Shown one piece after another: positions 43,579 through 52,199 of a DNA stretch of 64,000 bases. How positions within the stretch are numbered: position 1 is the first letter of the stretch; each line of letters opens with the position of its first letter. This stretch comes from an uncultured Bacteroidales bacterium (GTDB lineage Bacteria; Bacteroidota; Bacteroidia; Bacteroidales; Bacteroidaceae): the NCBI GenBank assembly GCA_937898885.1, contig CALDKD010000007.1, forward strand, positions 3,955 through 67,954. Direction: 5' to 3'. Position numbers and translations under genes: made by a program. The notes under the pieces were generated by a model. That model was not told the DNA's origin and searched no databases. It saw nothing but the letters and a program-made list of their open reading frames with translations.

Positions 43579-43833
43579 ATGAAACAAGGTATTCATCCTG
43601 ACAATTACCGTCCTGTAGTATTCAAGGACATGTCAAACGGCGACTGCTTCCTGTCACGCTCAACCTGTGCCACAAAAGAGACCATTGAGTTTGAGGGACA
43701 GACCTATCCGCTTATCAAGCTTGAGATTTCAAACACATCACACCCGTTCTATACCGGTAAGTCAAAGCTGGTCGATACCGCAGGACGTGTGGATCGTTTC
43801 ATGAGCCGCTACGCAAGAAGCCGCAAGCAGTAA
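43579..43833 (+). CDS. rpmE2: Ribosomal protein bL31, type B (zinc-independent)
   Basis: An 84-aa large-subunit ribosomal protein that forms a bridge between the subunits. The sequence MKQGIHPDNYRPVVFKDMSN is the family start, and SNTSHPFYTGK and GRVDRFMSRY are the diagnostic C-terminal blocks. It lacks the CxxC zinc pairs of the type A form, as expected for type B, although it retains C23 and C30. It is monocistronic, with a strong promoter and a terminator at 43859-43890. Confidence 0.96.
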   Translation: MKQGIHPDNYRPVVFKDMSNGDCFLSRSTCATKETIEFEGQTYPLIKLEISNTSHPFYTGKSKLVDTAGRVDRFMSRYARSRKQ

Positions 43834-43858
43834 TCCGCAGCGAATATCTTAGAACAAT

Positions 43859-43890
43859 AACCGGCAATCTCCTTTCGGAAGTTGCCGGTT
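43859..43890 (+). terminator. Terminator of rpmE2
   Basis: AACCGGCAA (43859-43867) and TTGCCGGTT (43882-43890) form a perfect 9-bp stem followed by TTCTTAT. Confidence 0.82.
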
Positions 43891-43912
43891 TTCTTATATC
43901 CTGTTTCCTGAC

Positions 43913-44551
43913 TTATTTCTGTTTCTCGCGCACAAAGCGTTTGCCATTCCACAGATATACTACAGGCTCACGGCGCAGGTATCCTGCAAAACGCGCAGAA
44001 TCCGCGTCAAGGCAGCCAAGGCCGGTATAATGGAATGCTATTCCGTCAAGATTGTCGGAGACTGATGCCTGAACGCTTCTGACCATAGAGACTTTCTCCA
44101 GGCTGGCAATAGAGTCACGGTCTGCCCCACCCGCTATAAAATCCTTAAGGGTTGGAGCGGACAGCAGCCTTGCGCCATCAACAGGTTTCCAGTGAGAGTC
44201 ATAGAACAGCACACGGCTGTCACGGACAACACTCTCAACAGTATGCACAACACATATCAATGGAATTGAGTCTTTGTAATAGAACAGGCGGATGCTCACA
44301 TCAGACTTATCCGTATATCGTATCGAGACCATATCCTTGTCAATGCTCACCAGCTCACTTATGCCGTCCAGACGATTACGCACCGCCGCACGCATTCCCC
44401 CATCAAGAAAGTCCAGCATATCCAGACGGTTCACCTGAGAGAGTAGCGGAAGAACGGAATCCGGCATCTCTTTGAAAACAGTACGGATATCGGCAGCCTT
44501 AACAGAGCAGAGGCTTGCCAGGAGCAGAAAAGCAGTAAACACCTTATTCAT
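43913..44551 (-). CDS. DUF3256 family secreted protein
   Basis: A 212-aa protein matching DUF3256, a Bacteroidales family of unknown function. Residues 1-19 are a signal peptide, followed by the family opening IRTVFKEMPDSVLPLLS and LDMLDFLDGGM, and later SRVLFYDSHWKPVD. The ATG at 44551 is used because it precedes the signal peptide; the frame upstream of it overlaps truA. It is the last gene of the rsmE-truA-DUF3256 unit, 11 bp after truA. Role unknown. Confidence 0.82.
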   Translation of the reverse strand: MNKVFTAFLLLASLCSVKAADIRTVFKEMPDSVLPLLSQVNRLDMLDFLDGGMRAAVRNRLDGISELVSIDKDMVSIRYTDKSDVSIRLFYYKDSIPLICVVHTVESVVRDSRVLFYDSHWKPVDGARLLSAPTLKDFIAGGADRDSIASLEKVSMVRSVQASVSDNLDGIAFHYTGLGCLDADSARFAGYLRREPVVYLWNGKRFVREKQK

Positions 44552-44562
44552 ATTACAGGGAA

Positions 44563-45318
44563 TTACTCGTTCAACGAAAAGACACGATCGGGATACTCCA
44601 CATTCTCCAGAAACAGGCCTTGCGCGGGAGCCGAGTCGCCGGCTCTGCATCGGTCTTTGGCGTTAATGATGCAAGCGAACTCGTCTAAAGTGATTTTTCC
44701 ACGGCCAACCTCCATAAGCGTACCCACAATGGCACGGACCATATTTCTCAGGAATCTGTCGGCAGTTATGCAAAACACCCACGTACCATCTCCGGCATCA
44801 CTCCAATGAGCCTCGGTCACACGGCAATCATTGGTTTTTGTATCAGTGTGCAGTTTGCTGAAACTGGTGAAATCTGTAGTAGAGAGCAACAGTCCCGCCG
44901 CCTTGTTCATCATATCGAAATCCGGCCTGTTCAGCAGCCGCCACGAATAATCACGCAAGAATGGAGTCTTTCGCAAAGACACATAATAGCGATATGTGCG
45001 GGAAACGGCATCGAATCTGGCGTGTGCATCGGCCGCTACCGGAACTATGCGCTGTACAGCAATATCGTCAGGCAGGATGCCGTTCAGCTTTGAAGTCATC
45101 CAACCTGCATCGGCAGGCTCAGGAATATCAAAATGAGCCACCATCATCCTTGCGTGAACGCCAGTGTCGGTACGTCCGGCACCTGTTACGTGTATATCCT
45201 GACGCAAGAACAGCGACAGGGCCTTCTCAAGCGTCTCCTGTACCGAAGGCGAGTCGGGCTGTATCTGCCAGCCGCAGTAGCGTGTGCCATCAAAGCTCAG
45301 ATAGATGAAGTAACGCAT
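44563..45318 (-). CDS. truA: tRNA pseudouridine(38-40) synthase
   Basis: TruA isomerises uridines 38-40 in the anticodon arm of many tRNAs. The 251-aa protein has the catalytic GAGRTDTGVHA block with D51 as nucleophile, the DAHARFDAVSRTYRYY segment, and FLRNMVRAIVGTL near the C-terminus. Length is normal. It begins 5 bp after the rsmE stop, so the two rRNA/tRNA modification genes are cotranscribed. Confidence 0.96.
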   Translation of the reverse strand: MRYFIYLSFDGTRYCGWQIQPDSPSVQETLEKALSLFLRQDIHVTGAGRTDTGVHARMMVAHFDIPEPADAGWMTSKLNGILPDDIAVQRIVPVAADAHARFDAVSRTYRYYVSLRKTPFLRDYSWRLLNRPDFDMMNKAAGLLLSTTDFTSFSKLHTDTKTNDCRVTEAHWSDAGDGTWVFCITADRFLRNMVRAIVGTLMEVGRGKITLDEFACIINAKDRCRAGDSAPAQGLFLENVEYPDRVFSLNE

Positions 45319-45323
45319 AATTC

Positions 45324-46034
45324 CTATAATCTGTTGGCAAGATTCATTATGTTTACCGCCACAAGTGCGGCAGTCTCGGTTCTGAGACGCGACAAGCCCA
45401 GGGAGACCGGACGGAATCCGTTCTGCAATGAGGCATCAATCTCTTTCGGTGAGAAATCTCCCTCAGGCCCAATCAGCGTAACCACATCATTACCAGGGAC
45501 CACCATATCTGCCAGATGGCGTTTCTCGCCCTCCTCACAATGCGCTATGAACCTGTCCGCGCACTGACAGGACGATACGAAATCGCGGAACGGCATCATT
45601 GGTACAAGCTCGGGCAGGAAGGCTTTCTGCGACTGCTTCATCGCCGCTATGGCTATGCGCTCCACCCTGTCCATCTTGACCACATCGCGCTCGGAATGGT
45701 CTGTCTTTAGGAACACTATCCTGTCAACGCCTATCTCAACGGCTTTCTCTATGAACCACTCATTGCGCTCCATCAGTTTTGTGGGAGCAAAGGCAAGAGT
45801 GATGCGGCCTCGCCACAATGGAGCCTGACACTCGCTTCCGCGCACAGCTACAATACAGCGTTTGCGGTCAATACTGCTGATTACGGCATCATAGAATGTG
45901 CCTTTGCCATCAGACAAGACTATTCCATCGCCCTCCTTGAGACGAAGCACGCGGATGCAATGGCCAGCCTCCTCTTCGGGAAGCTCCATCTCCTGACACA
46001 CGTCAGGCACATAAAAAATCCGTCTCTCTGCCAT
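45324..46034 (-). CDS. rsmE: 16S rRNA (uracil(1498)-N3)-methyltransferase
   Basis: RsmE methylates U1498 of 16S rRNA using S-adenosylmethionine. The 236-aa protein has an N-terminal PUA-like domain (GHCIRVLRLKEGDGI) and a SPOUT fold with the knot motifs LIGPEGDFSPKEI and VSLGLSRLRTETAALVA. It is the first gene of a three-gene unit; its leader from the promoter at 46125-46155 contains a strong hairpin at 46059-46089. Confidence 0.96.
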   Translation of the reverse strand: MAERRIFYVPDVCQEMELPEEEAGHCIRVLRLKEGDGIVLSDGKGTFYDAVISSIDRKRCIVAVRGSECQAPLWRGRITLAFAPTKLMERNEWFIEKAVEIGVDRIVFLKTDHSERDVVKMDRVERIAIAAMKQSQKAFLPELVPMMPFRDFVSSCQCADRFIAHCEEGEKRHLADMVVPGNDVVTLIGPEGDFSPKEIDASLQNGFRPVSLGLSRLRTETAALVAVNIMNLANRL

Positions 46035-46058
46035 TTCGCGTCAAATATACAAAAAGTA

Positions 46059-46089
46059 AGCAGGAGTTGTCATCACGACAACTCCTGCT
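46059..46089 (-). terminator. Perfect 12-bp hairpin in the rsmE leader
   Basis: AGCAGGAGTTGT (46059-46070) and ACAACTCCTGCT (46078-46089) pair perfectly with a 7-base loop, and the minus strand continues TACTTTTTG. Placed between the promoter at 46125-46155 and the rsmE ATG, it looks like an attenuator, and it could also stop transcripts from rlmI. Confidence 0.75.
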
Positions 46090-46124
46090 CGAATTAAAAT
46101 CTAATACCATGAAAAACACGTCTG

Positions 46125-46155
46125 CAAAGATACAATCATTTTTTAATCTCAATAG
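46125..46155 (-). promoter_or_regulatory. Promoter of the rsmE-truA-DUF3256 unit
   Basis: Minus strand: ATTG (46155-46152), 19-base spacer, TATCTTTG (46132-46125). The leader to the rsmE ATG at 46034 is about 85 bases, unusually long for this genome, and contains a short reading frame starting at 46110. Confidence 0.65.
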
Positions 46156-46213
46156 TAAGGCACCGGAAAAATGCAACCGTTTAACCTTTTTTAATATAAA
46201 AACGGCCTTTTGC

Positions 46214-47398
46214 CTACTCTACATAAAGGACAAGACCCTTCAGATACTCTCCTTCCGGATGAAAAATGTTTACCGGATGGTCTGCGGGCTGATGCAGCTG
46301 GTGCAGAATCCTCACACTTCTTCCGGCAAGAGCCGCCGCCGTAAACACTGCCGTGCGGAACTGCTCCTTGGTAACGACCTGTGAGCAGCTGAACGTGAAC
46401 AGAAGTCCTCCCGGCTTGATTTTCTGGAACGCCTTCTCATTCAGACGACGGTAGCCGAGGAGCGCGCGTTTCAGGGCATCCTTATGCTTGGCGAATGCCG
46501 GCGGGTCAAGGACTATCAAATCATACACAGGCTCCATATCGTCAAGAAACTTAAACGCATCCTCAGCGAATGCCTGATGCCGTGTATCGCCGGGGAAATT
46601 ATTCTCCACACCCTGACGTGTAAGCTCAATGGCACGTGCGGAGCTGTCAACAGAATGCACCTGTAAGGCACCGCCGCGCAATGCCGCAAGCGAGAATCCT
46701 CCTGTGTAGCAGAACATATTCAGCACCGTTCGTCCGCACGCCATACGCTCCAACAGCGCACGGTTCTCACGCTGATCTATGAACAGTCCGGTTTTCTGTC
46801 CGTTTATCCAATCCACAGGCATCCTCATTCCATATTCCAGAAGCTCATCTCCTGCTATGGGGCCGCCTATAAGATATGTGCCTGCGCGCTCTACATCGGC
46901 CTTGTACGGCAATGTCGTCTCAGATTTGTAATAAACCGACTCAACGGCTCCGTTCATAACCTCCATCAACGCGCCGGCAATCTCCTTACGCGACTCGTGC
47001 ATGCCAACGGAATGCGCCTGAATCACAGCAGTGTGTCCGTAGATGTCTATGATAAGACCTGGCAGGCCGTCGCCCTCACCGTGAACGAGACGATAGATAT
47101 TATGGTCATCGCGTCCGGTCAGTCCGAGCGTGTGGCGTACCGCAAGCGCCCTCCGCAGGCCATCACGCCAGAAATTCCCGTCAATGGCGACAGGCTTGAA
47201 GCTTAGCACCCTTACGGCTATGCTTCCCACTTGTATATGTCCCGTAGCTATCCAATCCCCCTGCGATGTATAAACGTCAACCACATCACCCTCATTGGGA
47301 TTTCCCTCTATCGAGGCTATGGCTCCCGAGAAAATCCAGGGATGGAAACGAAGCAACGACTCCTCCTTACCCCTCTTCAATAATACTTTCTTCTGCAT
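46214..47398 (-). CDS. Class I SAM-dependent 23S rRNA methyltransferase, RlmI-like
   Basis: A 394-aa methyltransferase of the RlmI/RlmK family, which makes m5C in 23S rRNA. It has an N-terminal PUA domain (RFHPWIFSGAI), a central linker domain, and a Rossmann methyltransferase with VLNMFCYTGGFSLAA (SAM motif I) and LIVLDPPAFAKHKDA, the NPPY-like motif, with FTFSCSQVV. The ATG at 47398 overlaps the end of the exonuclease gene by 32 bp, suggesting coupled translation. A slightly longer TTG start at 47407 is possible. Confidence 0.9.
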   Translation of the reverse strand: MQKKVLLKRGKEESLLRFHPWIFSGAIASIEGNPNEGDVVDVYTSQGDWIATGHIQVGSIAVRVLSFKPVAIDGNFWRDGLRRALAVRHTLGLTGRDDHNIYRLVHGEGDGLPGLIIDIYGHTAVIQAHSVGMHESRKEIAGALMEVMNGAVESVYYKSETTLPYKADVERAGTYLIGGPIAGDELLEYGMRMPVDWINGQKTGLFIDQRENRALLERMACGRTVLNMFCYTGGFSLAALRGGALQVHSVDSSARAIELTRQGVENNFPGDTRHQAFAEDAFKFLDDMEPVYDLIVLDPPAFAKHKDALKRALLGYRRLNEKAFQKIKPGGLLFTFSCSQVVTKEQFRTAVFTAAALAGRSVRILHQLHQPADHPVNIFHPEGEYLKGLVLYVE

Positions 47399-48008
47399 CT
47401 CTGTCAATAACCTGATAATCGCCGGACCTGAGCAGTCCGTTCAGATACTTATATATTCTAACACAGGCCCACGCGTCAATGGCGGCATACTGGCACTGGG
47501 CATCGCTCAATGTCTCGGCCTCCCAGTTGCTCAACTGCTGGCTCTTGGATATGCGTTTGCCAAACAACAGCGCGTACATACGCTGAAGTCCCTTCTCGCG
47601 GATTCCCATCTGGCCGGCCATCTCCTGAAGCTCCACGTATCTGTCCGGACTCACGCTGGCGTGCCTGCGCAATGAGCCGAAATCGTCTTTCAGGGAGAGA
47701 CCCACTTTCAGTATTCTCGGATTGGCCAGAAAATCACAAAGAGCCGCAGGCAGGCCAAGAATGTTCAGACGGAAGAGGAATGCCTTGCCGGACGACGAGA
47801 GCTGAAGCAGCGCCGTCTTATAGACCACCCCTTTCTTGAACGAGGGACGAGTCTCGGTATCAAGCCCTACTATACGGCATCTTGACAGGTACCTCAGCGC
47901 ATCGGCCACACCCTCAGGCGTATCCACAACCGTAATCGTGCCGGGGAACGTAACCTGCGGCATGGCAGGAATCAGTGTCTTGTCTATCGAGCTGTCTATT
48001 GTAACCAT
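47367..48008 (-). CDS. DEDDy 3'-5' exonuclease (RNase D-like)
   Basis: A 213-aa exonuclease domain protein. The DEDDy metal-binding residues are visible: D and E in IVGLDTETRPSF (motif I), the D in GLSLKDDFGSL (motif II), and Y and D in YAAIDAWACVRIY (motif III). It lacks the HRDC domains of full RNase D, like the short single-domain exonucleases of Bacteroidetes. It heads a two-gene unit with the RlmI-like gene. A small hairpin (48022-48040) lies in its leader, and TAACTTCG (complement of 48051-48058) may be its -7 box. Confidence 0.9.
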   Translation of the reverse strand: MVTIDSSIDKTLIPAMPQVTFPGTITVVDTPEGVADALRYLSRCRIVGLDTETRPSFKKGVVYKTALLQLSSSGKAFLFRLNILGLPAALCDFLANPRILKVGLSLKDDFGSLRRHASVSPDRYVELQEMAGQMGIREKGLQRMYALLFGKRISKSQQLSNWEAETLSDAQCQYAAIDAWACVRIYKYLNGLLRSGDYQVIDRDAEESIIEEG

Positions 48009-48021
48009 TGCAATCAGGACC

Positions 48022-48040
48022 GGCAGAATCCAGTTCTGCC
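48022..48040 (-). promoter_or_regulatory. Leader hairpin of the exonuclease gene
   Basis: GGCAGAA (48022-48028) and TTCTGCC (48034-48040) form a 7-bp stem with a 5-base loop between a candidate -7 box (48051-48058) and the ATG at 48008. Possibly regulatory; no T-run follows. Confidence 0.4.
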
Positions 48041-48102
48041 CATCAGACTGCGAAGTTAAGATAATTCCACGGCATACGAGCGGTTGCTTGCATCCTTTTT
48101 TA

Positions 48103-48110
48103 TATCTTTA
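48103..48110 (+). promoter_or_regulatory. -7 element of ftsK
   Basis: TATCTTTA differs from the -7 consensus only at the last base and lies 20 bases before the ftsK ATG. Confidence 0.45.
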
Positions 48111-48130
48111 CAACCGGAAAGGCTGTAATT

Positions 48131-50602
48131 ATGAAAAAAGATAAAACCGTAAAGAAAAAGAAAGAGTCATCTGGTCCAGGATTATTCGAGCGCATATCGC
48201 AGGCAGCGCACAATGATACTGTATGGTTCATAACAGGAGCCGTACTTGTAGTATTCTCGGTGTTCGTGGCTATCGCGTGCCTGTCGTTCCTGTTCACCGG
48301 AGGTACGGACCAGAGCGTAGCAGGCAATGCCGCGGCCGATGTGGCCAACAGCGCAGGCTCGTCAGGCGCGTCACTCTCTGAGATGATAATAAACCGTTGG
48401 TTCGGCATTCCGTCTTTCCTGCTTATAGCATTCCTGTTTGTAACGGGAACAAATCTGATGAAGATCACAAAGATACGTCTAGGCCGATGGTTCGTGAGCA
48501 GTGTCTTTCTGACTGTATGGCTCTCTGTACTGTTCTCGCTTATACTCACGCCACTTTTGAAGAGCTCATTCATCATACCGGGAGGAAATCACGGCATCAA
48601 CGTCACAGATTGGCTCACTACACACGTAGGTCTGCCAGGCACTGTCCTGCTGCTGTTGCTTACGCTCCTGCTTTTCTGCATCTGGCTTACCCGACGCACA
48701 ATCGAGTGGATTCGCGAGCGTCTCACTTTCAGGAGAGAGCGCACCCAGAAGGAGAAAGAGACCGACGCCCAGACATACGACAAGGACGAGAACCGTCACG
48801 GCCACGATTACCTGCGGAAGTCTCAGCCTGAGCCATTGAATGACAGCCCCTACGCCACAGAAGACGACAAGGAGAATCTCCCTGACGATGACATCACGGC
48901 AGACGATGACATCTGCAATGATTCAGATATTGACGGTGAGAGCGATACCGATGCCGGACCCGTCCTTGAGCCATCCTGCGAGGACGATGAGTCACAGAAT
49001 CCCGCTCCGGAGGGTAATGACGGAAAGGATATTGAGCTTGAGATTATTGAGGCCAAGGAAGAGGAGCAGTACAGCGGCAAGCTGCCGGAGCCGTACAACC
49101 CGCGTCTGGACCTGTCGCACTACAAGTTCCCCACCATTGACCTTCTCAAGGAGTACGATGACTCCACGCCGCAGGACAACAAGGACGAGCAGCAGGCCAA
49201 CAAGAACCGCATCATAGCGGTGCTTCGCTCATTCGGAATAGAGATCACTTCCATCAGCGCCACACAGGGTCCTACCATCACTCTTTACGAGATTACTCCG
49301 GCCGAGGGTATCCGCATCAGCAAGATACGTAACCTTGAGGACGACATCGCACTGAGTCTGGCTGCGCTTGGCATCCGTATCATCGCGCCTATTCCCGGAA
49401 AGGGAACCATAGGAATTGAGGTCCCGAACGCCAAGCCGGTTATGGTGCCTATGCAGTCCATCATCAAGAGCAAGAAATTTGTGGAGAGCAAATACGAGTT
49501 GCCTGTGGCACTGGGCAAGACCATCACCAACGAGCTGTTCATGTTCGATTTGGCCAAGATGCCTCACCTGCTGGTAGCCGGCGCCACCGGTATGGGTAAG
49601 TCCGTCGGTCTTAATGCCATAGTAACCTCACTGCTCTACAAAAAGCATCCGGCAGAGATGAAGCTGGTCATGGTGGATCCCAAGATGGTTGAGTTCAGCA
49701 TCTACTCTTCTATCGAGAAGCACTTCCTTGCCAAGCTGCCAGATGCCAACGAGGCCATCATCACAGACCCCACAAAGGTTGTGCACACGCTCAAGTCGCT
49801 CTGTACCGAGATGGACAGCCGCTATGAGCTGCTGAAGGACGCCAACGTACGCTCCATCATAGAGTACAACAACCTGTTCATAGCCAGGAGGCTCAACCCG
49901 GAGAAGGGACACCGCTACCTGCCGTACATTGTTGTTGTGATAGATGAGTTCGGAGACCTTATCATGACCGCAGGCAAGGAGATTGAGACTCCTATATGCC
50001 GTATCGCACAGAAGGCGCGTGCCGTGGGTATGCATATGATCATCGCCACACAGCGTCCTACCACCAACATCATCACCGGTACCATCAAGGCCAACTTCCC
50101 GGCCCGAATAGCGTTCCGAGTGACATCGATGGTGGACTCACGCACCATTCTGGACCGTCCGGGAGCCAACCAGCTGATAGGCCGTGGAGATATGCTCTTC
50201 TCGCAGGGAGGCGATCCGGAGCGTGTTCAGTGCGCATTCGTAGATACCCCCGAGGTTCAGAACATCTGTTCTTACATCAGCCATCAGCAAGGCTATGTCA
50301 CAGCCTACGAGTTGCCGGAGTATGTAGATGAGAACGAGGGCGGCGGCAACGACGGAGAGGCTCTCAGCAAGAATGACCTTGACCCCATTTTTGAGGATGC
50401 CGCCCGACTGATTGTGGGCAGCCAGCAAGGCTCCACATCACTTATCCAGCGTAAGTTCAAGATTGGCTACAACCGTGCAGGCCGCATAATGGACCAGATG
50501 GAGAGAGCCGGAATTGTAAGCGCCCAGGAGGGAAGCAAGCCTCGTCAGGTGCTGTGTATGGACGATATTGAACTAGAACAGAAACTACAGGGACTGCTAT
50601 GA
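48131..50602 (+). CDS. ftsK: DNA translocase FtsK
   Basis: FtsK is the septum-bound DNA pump that clears chromosome termini and activates XerCD. The 823-aa protein has about four N-terminal membrane helices (residues 30-200), a highly acidic linker (about 210-330), and the RecA-like motor with Walker A GATGMGKS at about 482-490 and Walker B YIVVVIDEFGDLI. The gamma winged-helix domain at the C-terminus (GSTSLIQRKFKIGYNRAGRI) reads the KOPS signals. Length is normal for Bacteroidetes. It overlaps the lolA-like start by four bases. Confidence 0.97.
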   Translation: MKKDKTVKKKKESSGPGLFERISQAAHNDTVWFITGAVLVVFSVFVAIACLSFLFTGGTDQSVAGNAAADVANSAGSSGASLSEMIINRWFGIPSFLLIAFLFVTGTNLMKITKIRLGRWFVSSVFLTVWLSVLFSLILTPLLKSSFIIPGGNHGINVTDWLTTHVGLPGTVLLLLLTLLLFCIWLTRRTIEWIRERLTFRRERTQKEKETDAQTYDKDENRHGHDYLRKSQPEPLNDSPYATEDDKENLPDDDITADDDICNDSDIDGESDTDAGPVLEPSCEDDESQNPAPEGNDGKDIELEIIEAKEEEQYSGKLPEPYNPRLDLSHYKFPTIDLLKEYDDSTPQDNKDEQQANKNRIIAVLRSFGIEITSISATQGPTITLYEITPAEGIRISKIRNLEDDIALSLAALGIRIIAPIPGKGTIGIEVPNAKPVMVPMQSIIKSKKFVESKYELPVALGKTITNELFMFDLAKMPHLLVAGATGMGKSVGLNAIVTSLLYKKHPAEMKLVMVDPKMVEFSIYSSIEKHFLAKLPDANEAIITDPTKVVHTLKSLCTEMDSRYELLKDANVRSIIEYNNLFIARRLNPEKGHRYLPYIVVVIDEFGDLIMTAGKEIETPICRIAQKARAVGMHMIIATQRPTTNIITGTIKANFPARIAFRVTSMVDSRTILDRPGANQLIGRGDMLFSQGGDPERVQCAFVDTPEVQNICSYISHQQGYVTAYELPEYVDENEGGGNDGEALSKNDLDPIFEDAARLIVGSQQGSTSLIQRKFKIGYNRAGRIMDQMERAGIVSAQEGSKPRQVLCMDDIELEQKLQGLL

Positions 50603-51228
50603 TCTCAAGAAGAATCACATCGTTAGTAATCGCCGTGCTAATGTGCGGAATACTCTCCGCACAGGATGCGGAGAGTATGGTAAACGCCTTGGTAAAGACC
50701 ATCAGCGAGCAAGGCATCAGATGCTCTGCCACGATATTGGGCTCAACGCCAGGTGATGTTGATATGAGCGCCACCCTTGAGATGAAGGGCGAGAAGTACT
50801 GTATGGTTACCCCTGAGTCATCGTACTGGTACGATGGCAAGACCCTCTGGAACGGTCTGGACATTGACGGCAACATTGTTGAGGTCTATATGACCGAGCC
50901 GGACCTGGATGAGATTGCGGGCACCAATCCTTTTGTCCTTATCAGGAGACACGAGGGTTTCAAGCTCTCCGCTCCCGATGCCAGACTGCTGAGGCTTACG
51001 GCAGAGGACCAGGAGCACGGTGCCAACGGGATACTCAGTATGGACGTCAAGTACGGCGACAACGGCAAGCCTGCCCTACTCTCCGTCCAGATGCTCATAT
51101 CAGAGGGAACAACCGCCGACATCAAGATCAGGATTGACAAGTTTGAGACAGGCGGCACGAAAGAGAGTGATTTCGTGTTCCCGAAATCAAAATGGCCCGA
51201 TGCTGAGATCATCGACTTAAGAATATAA
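50599..51228 (+). CDS. lolA: LolA-like outer-membrane lipoprotein carrier protein
   Basis: A 209-aa periplasmic protein with a signal peptide (1-21) and the LolA-like fold pattern: an amphipathic N-terminal helix, then a run of beta-strands with MKGEKYCMVTPESSYWYDGKTLW typical of LolA relatives. It would ferry lipoproteins to the outer membrane. The start overlaps the ftsK stop, and ftsK-lolA adjacency is also seen in Enterobacteria. Sequence conservation in this family is low, so the symbol rests partly on context. Confidence 0.78.
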   Translation: MISRRITSLVIAVLMCGILSAQDAESMVNALVKTISEQGIRCSATILGSTPGDVDMSATLEMKGEKYCMVTPESSYWYDGKTLWNGLDIDGNIVEVYMTEPDLDEIAGTNPFVLIRRHEGFKLSAPDARLLRLTAEDQEHGANGILSMDVKYGDNGKPALLSVQMLISEGTTADIKIRIDKFETGGTKESDFVFPKSKWPDAEIIDLRI

Positions 51229-51240
51229 TAGTATAGGTAT

Positions 51241-52173
51241 ATGGAAAGAATCAAATGTCTTATAATCGGCTCGGGTCCTTCGGGTTTCACCGCAGCCATC
51301 TATGCTGCCAGAGCCACCCTCTCACCAGTTGTCTATGAGGGACTTCAGCCTGGCGGCCAGCTTACCACCACATCTACCGTAGAGAACTTCCCCGGCTATC
51401 CGGATGGAGTATCAGGCGATGACCTGATGAACGACCTACGCACACAGGCAGAGCGCTTCGGCACGGACATCCGGTACGGCACCATCACAGCTGTCGATTT
51501 CTCCAAGGCGCCTTACAAGGTTACAATTGATGACGGCTCAGAGGTAGAGGCCGATACGGTAATCATATCAACAGGCGCATCAGCCAGGTATCTCGGTCTT
51601 GATGACGAGAAGAAGTATGCGGGCCGGGGCGTGAGCGCCTGCGCCACCTGCGACGGTTTCTTCTACAGGAAGAAGGTTGTGGCAGTTGTAGGCGGTGGCG
51701 ATACCGCCTGCGAGGAGGCGATGTACCTGTCCGGACTGGCATCGAAAGTCTATCTTGTAGTGCGCAAGACCTGGCTCAGGGCAAGCCAGATCATGCAGGA
51801 CCGAGTGCTGAGCAACCCGAAGATAGAGGTGCTGTCCGGCTGCAACGTCTATGGTCTGACCGGCGACGGCAAGGTTCAGGGAATGAGAGTAGTACGCAAT
51901 GCAGGCGCTCCGGACGAGGAGCGATTCGACAAGGAGATAGACGGTTTCTTCCTTGCCATCGGCCACAAGCCGAACTCAGAAGTCTTCGCCAAATGGCTGG
52001 AACTTGACGAGGCCGGCTATATCAAGACCATTGACGGCACGCCGAAGACCGGCATCCCCGGAGTGTTCGCCGCCGGCGATGTGGCCGACCCGCACTACCG
52101 TCAGGCCATCACAGCCGCGGCATCGGGCTGCAAGGCCGCAATCGAGGCTGAGAGGTACCTGAACGAAATTTGA
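51241..52173 (+). CDS. trxB: Thioredoxin reductase
   Basis: TrxB reduces thioredoxin with NADPH via FAD. The 310-aa protein has the FAD-binding GSGPSGFTAAIYAARA (11-26), the redox pair C134-A-T-C137, the NADPH-binding GGGDTACEEAMYL block, and the C-terminal GVFAAGDVADPHYRQAITAAASG flavin motif. It is complete. It follows lolA by 12 bp, completing an ftsK-lolA-trxB unit. Confidence 0.97.
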   Translation: MERIKCLIIGSGPSGFTAAIYAARATLSPVVYEGLQPGGQLTTTSTVENFPGYPDGVSGDDLMNDLRTQAERFGTDIRYGTITAVDFSKAPYKVTIDDGSEVEADTVIISTGASARYLGLDDEKKYAGRGVSACATCDGFFYRKKVVAVVGGGDTACEEAMYLSGLASKVYLVVRKTWLRASQIMQDRVLSNPKIEVLSGCNVYGLTGDGKVQGMRVVRNAGAPDEERFDKEIDGFFLAIGHKPNSEVFAKWLELDEAGYIKTIDGTPKTGIPGVFAAGDVADPHYRQAITAAASGCKAAIEAERYLNEI

Positions 52174-52199
52174 TTATATTGATTTCACATATTTTTGAC

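Noticed and set aside
46003..46110. Short reading frame in the rsmE leader as a true gene
   Set aside because: It spans the hairpin and runs out of frame into rsmE; it may matter for attenuation but there is no independent support for a product.
46067..46384. Plus-strand 105-codon frame between rsmE and the RlmI-like gene
   Set aside because: It overlaps the leader hairpin and the RlmI-like C-terminus on the other strand and shows no motif or promoter.
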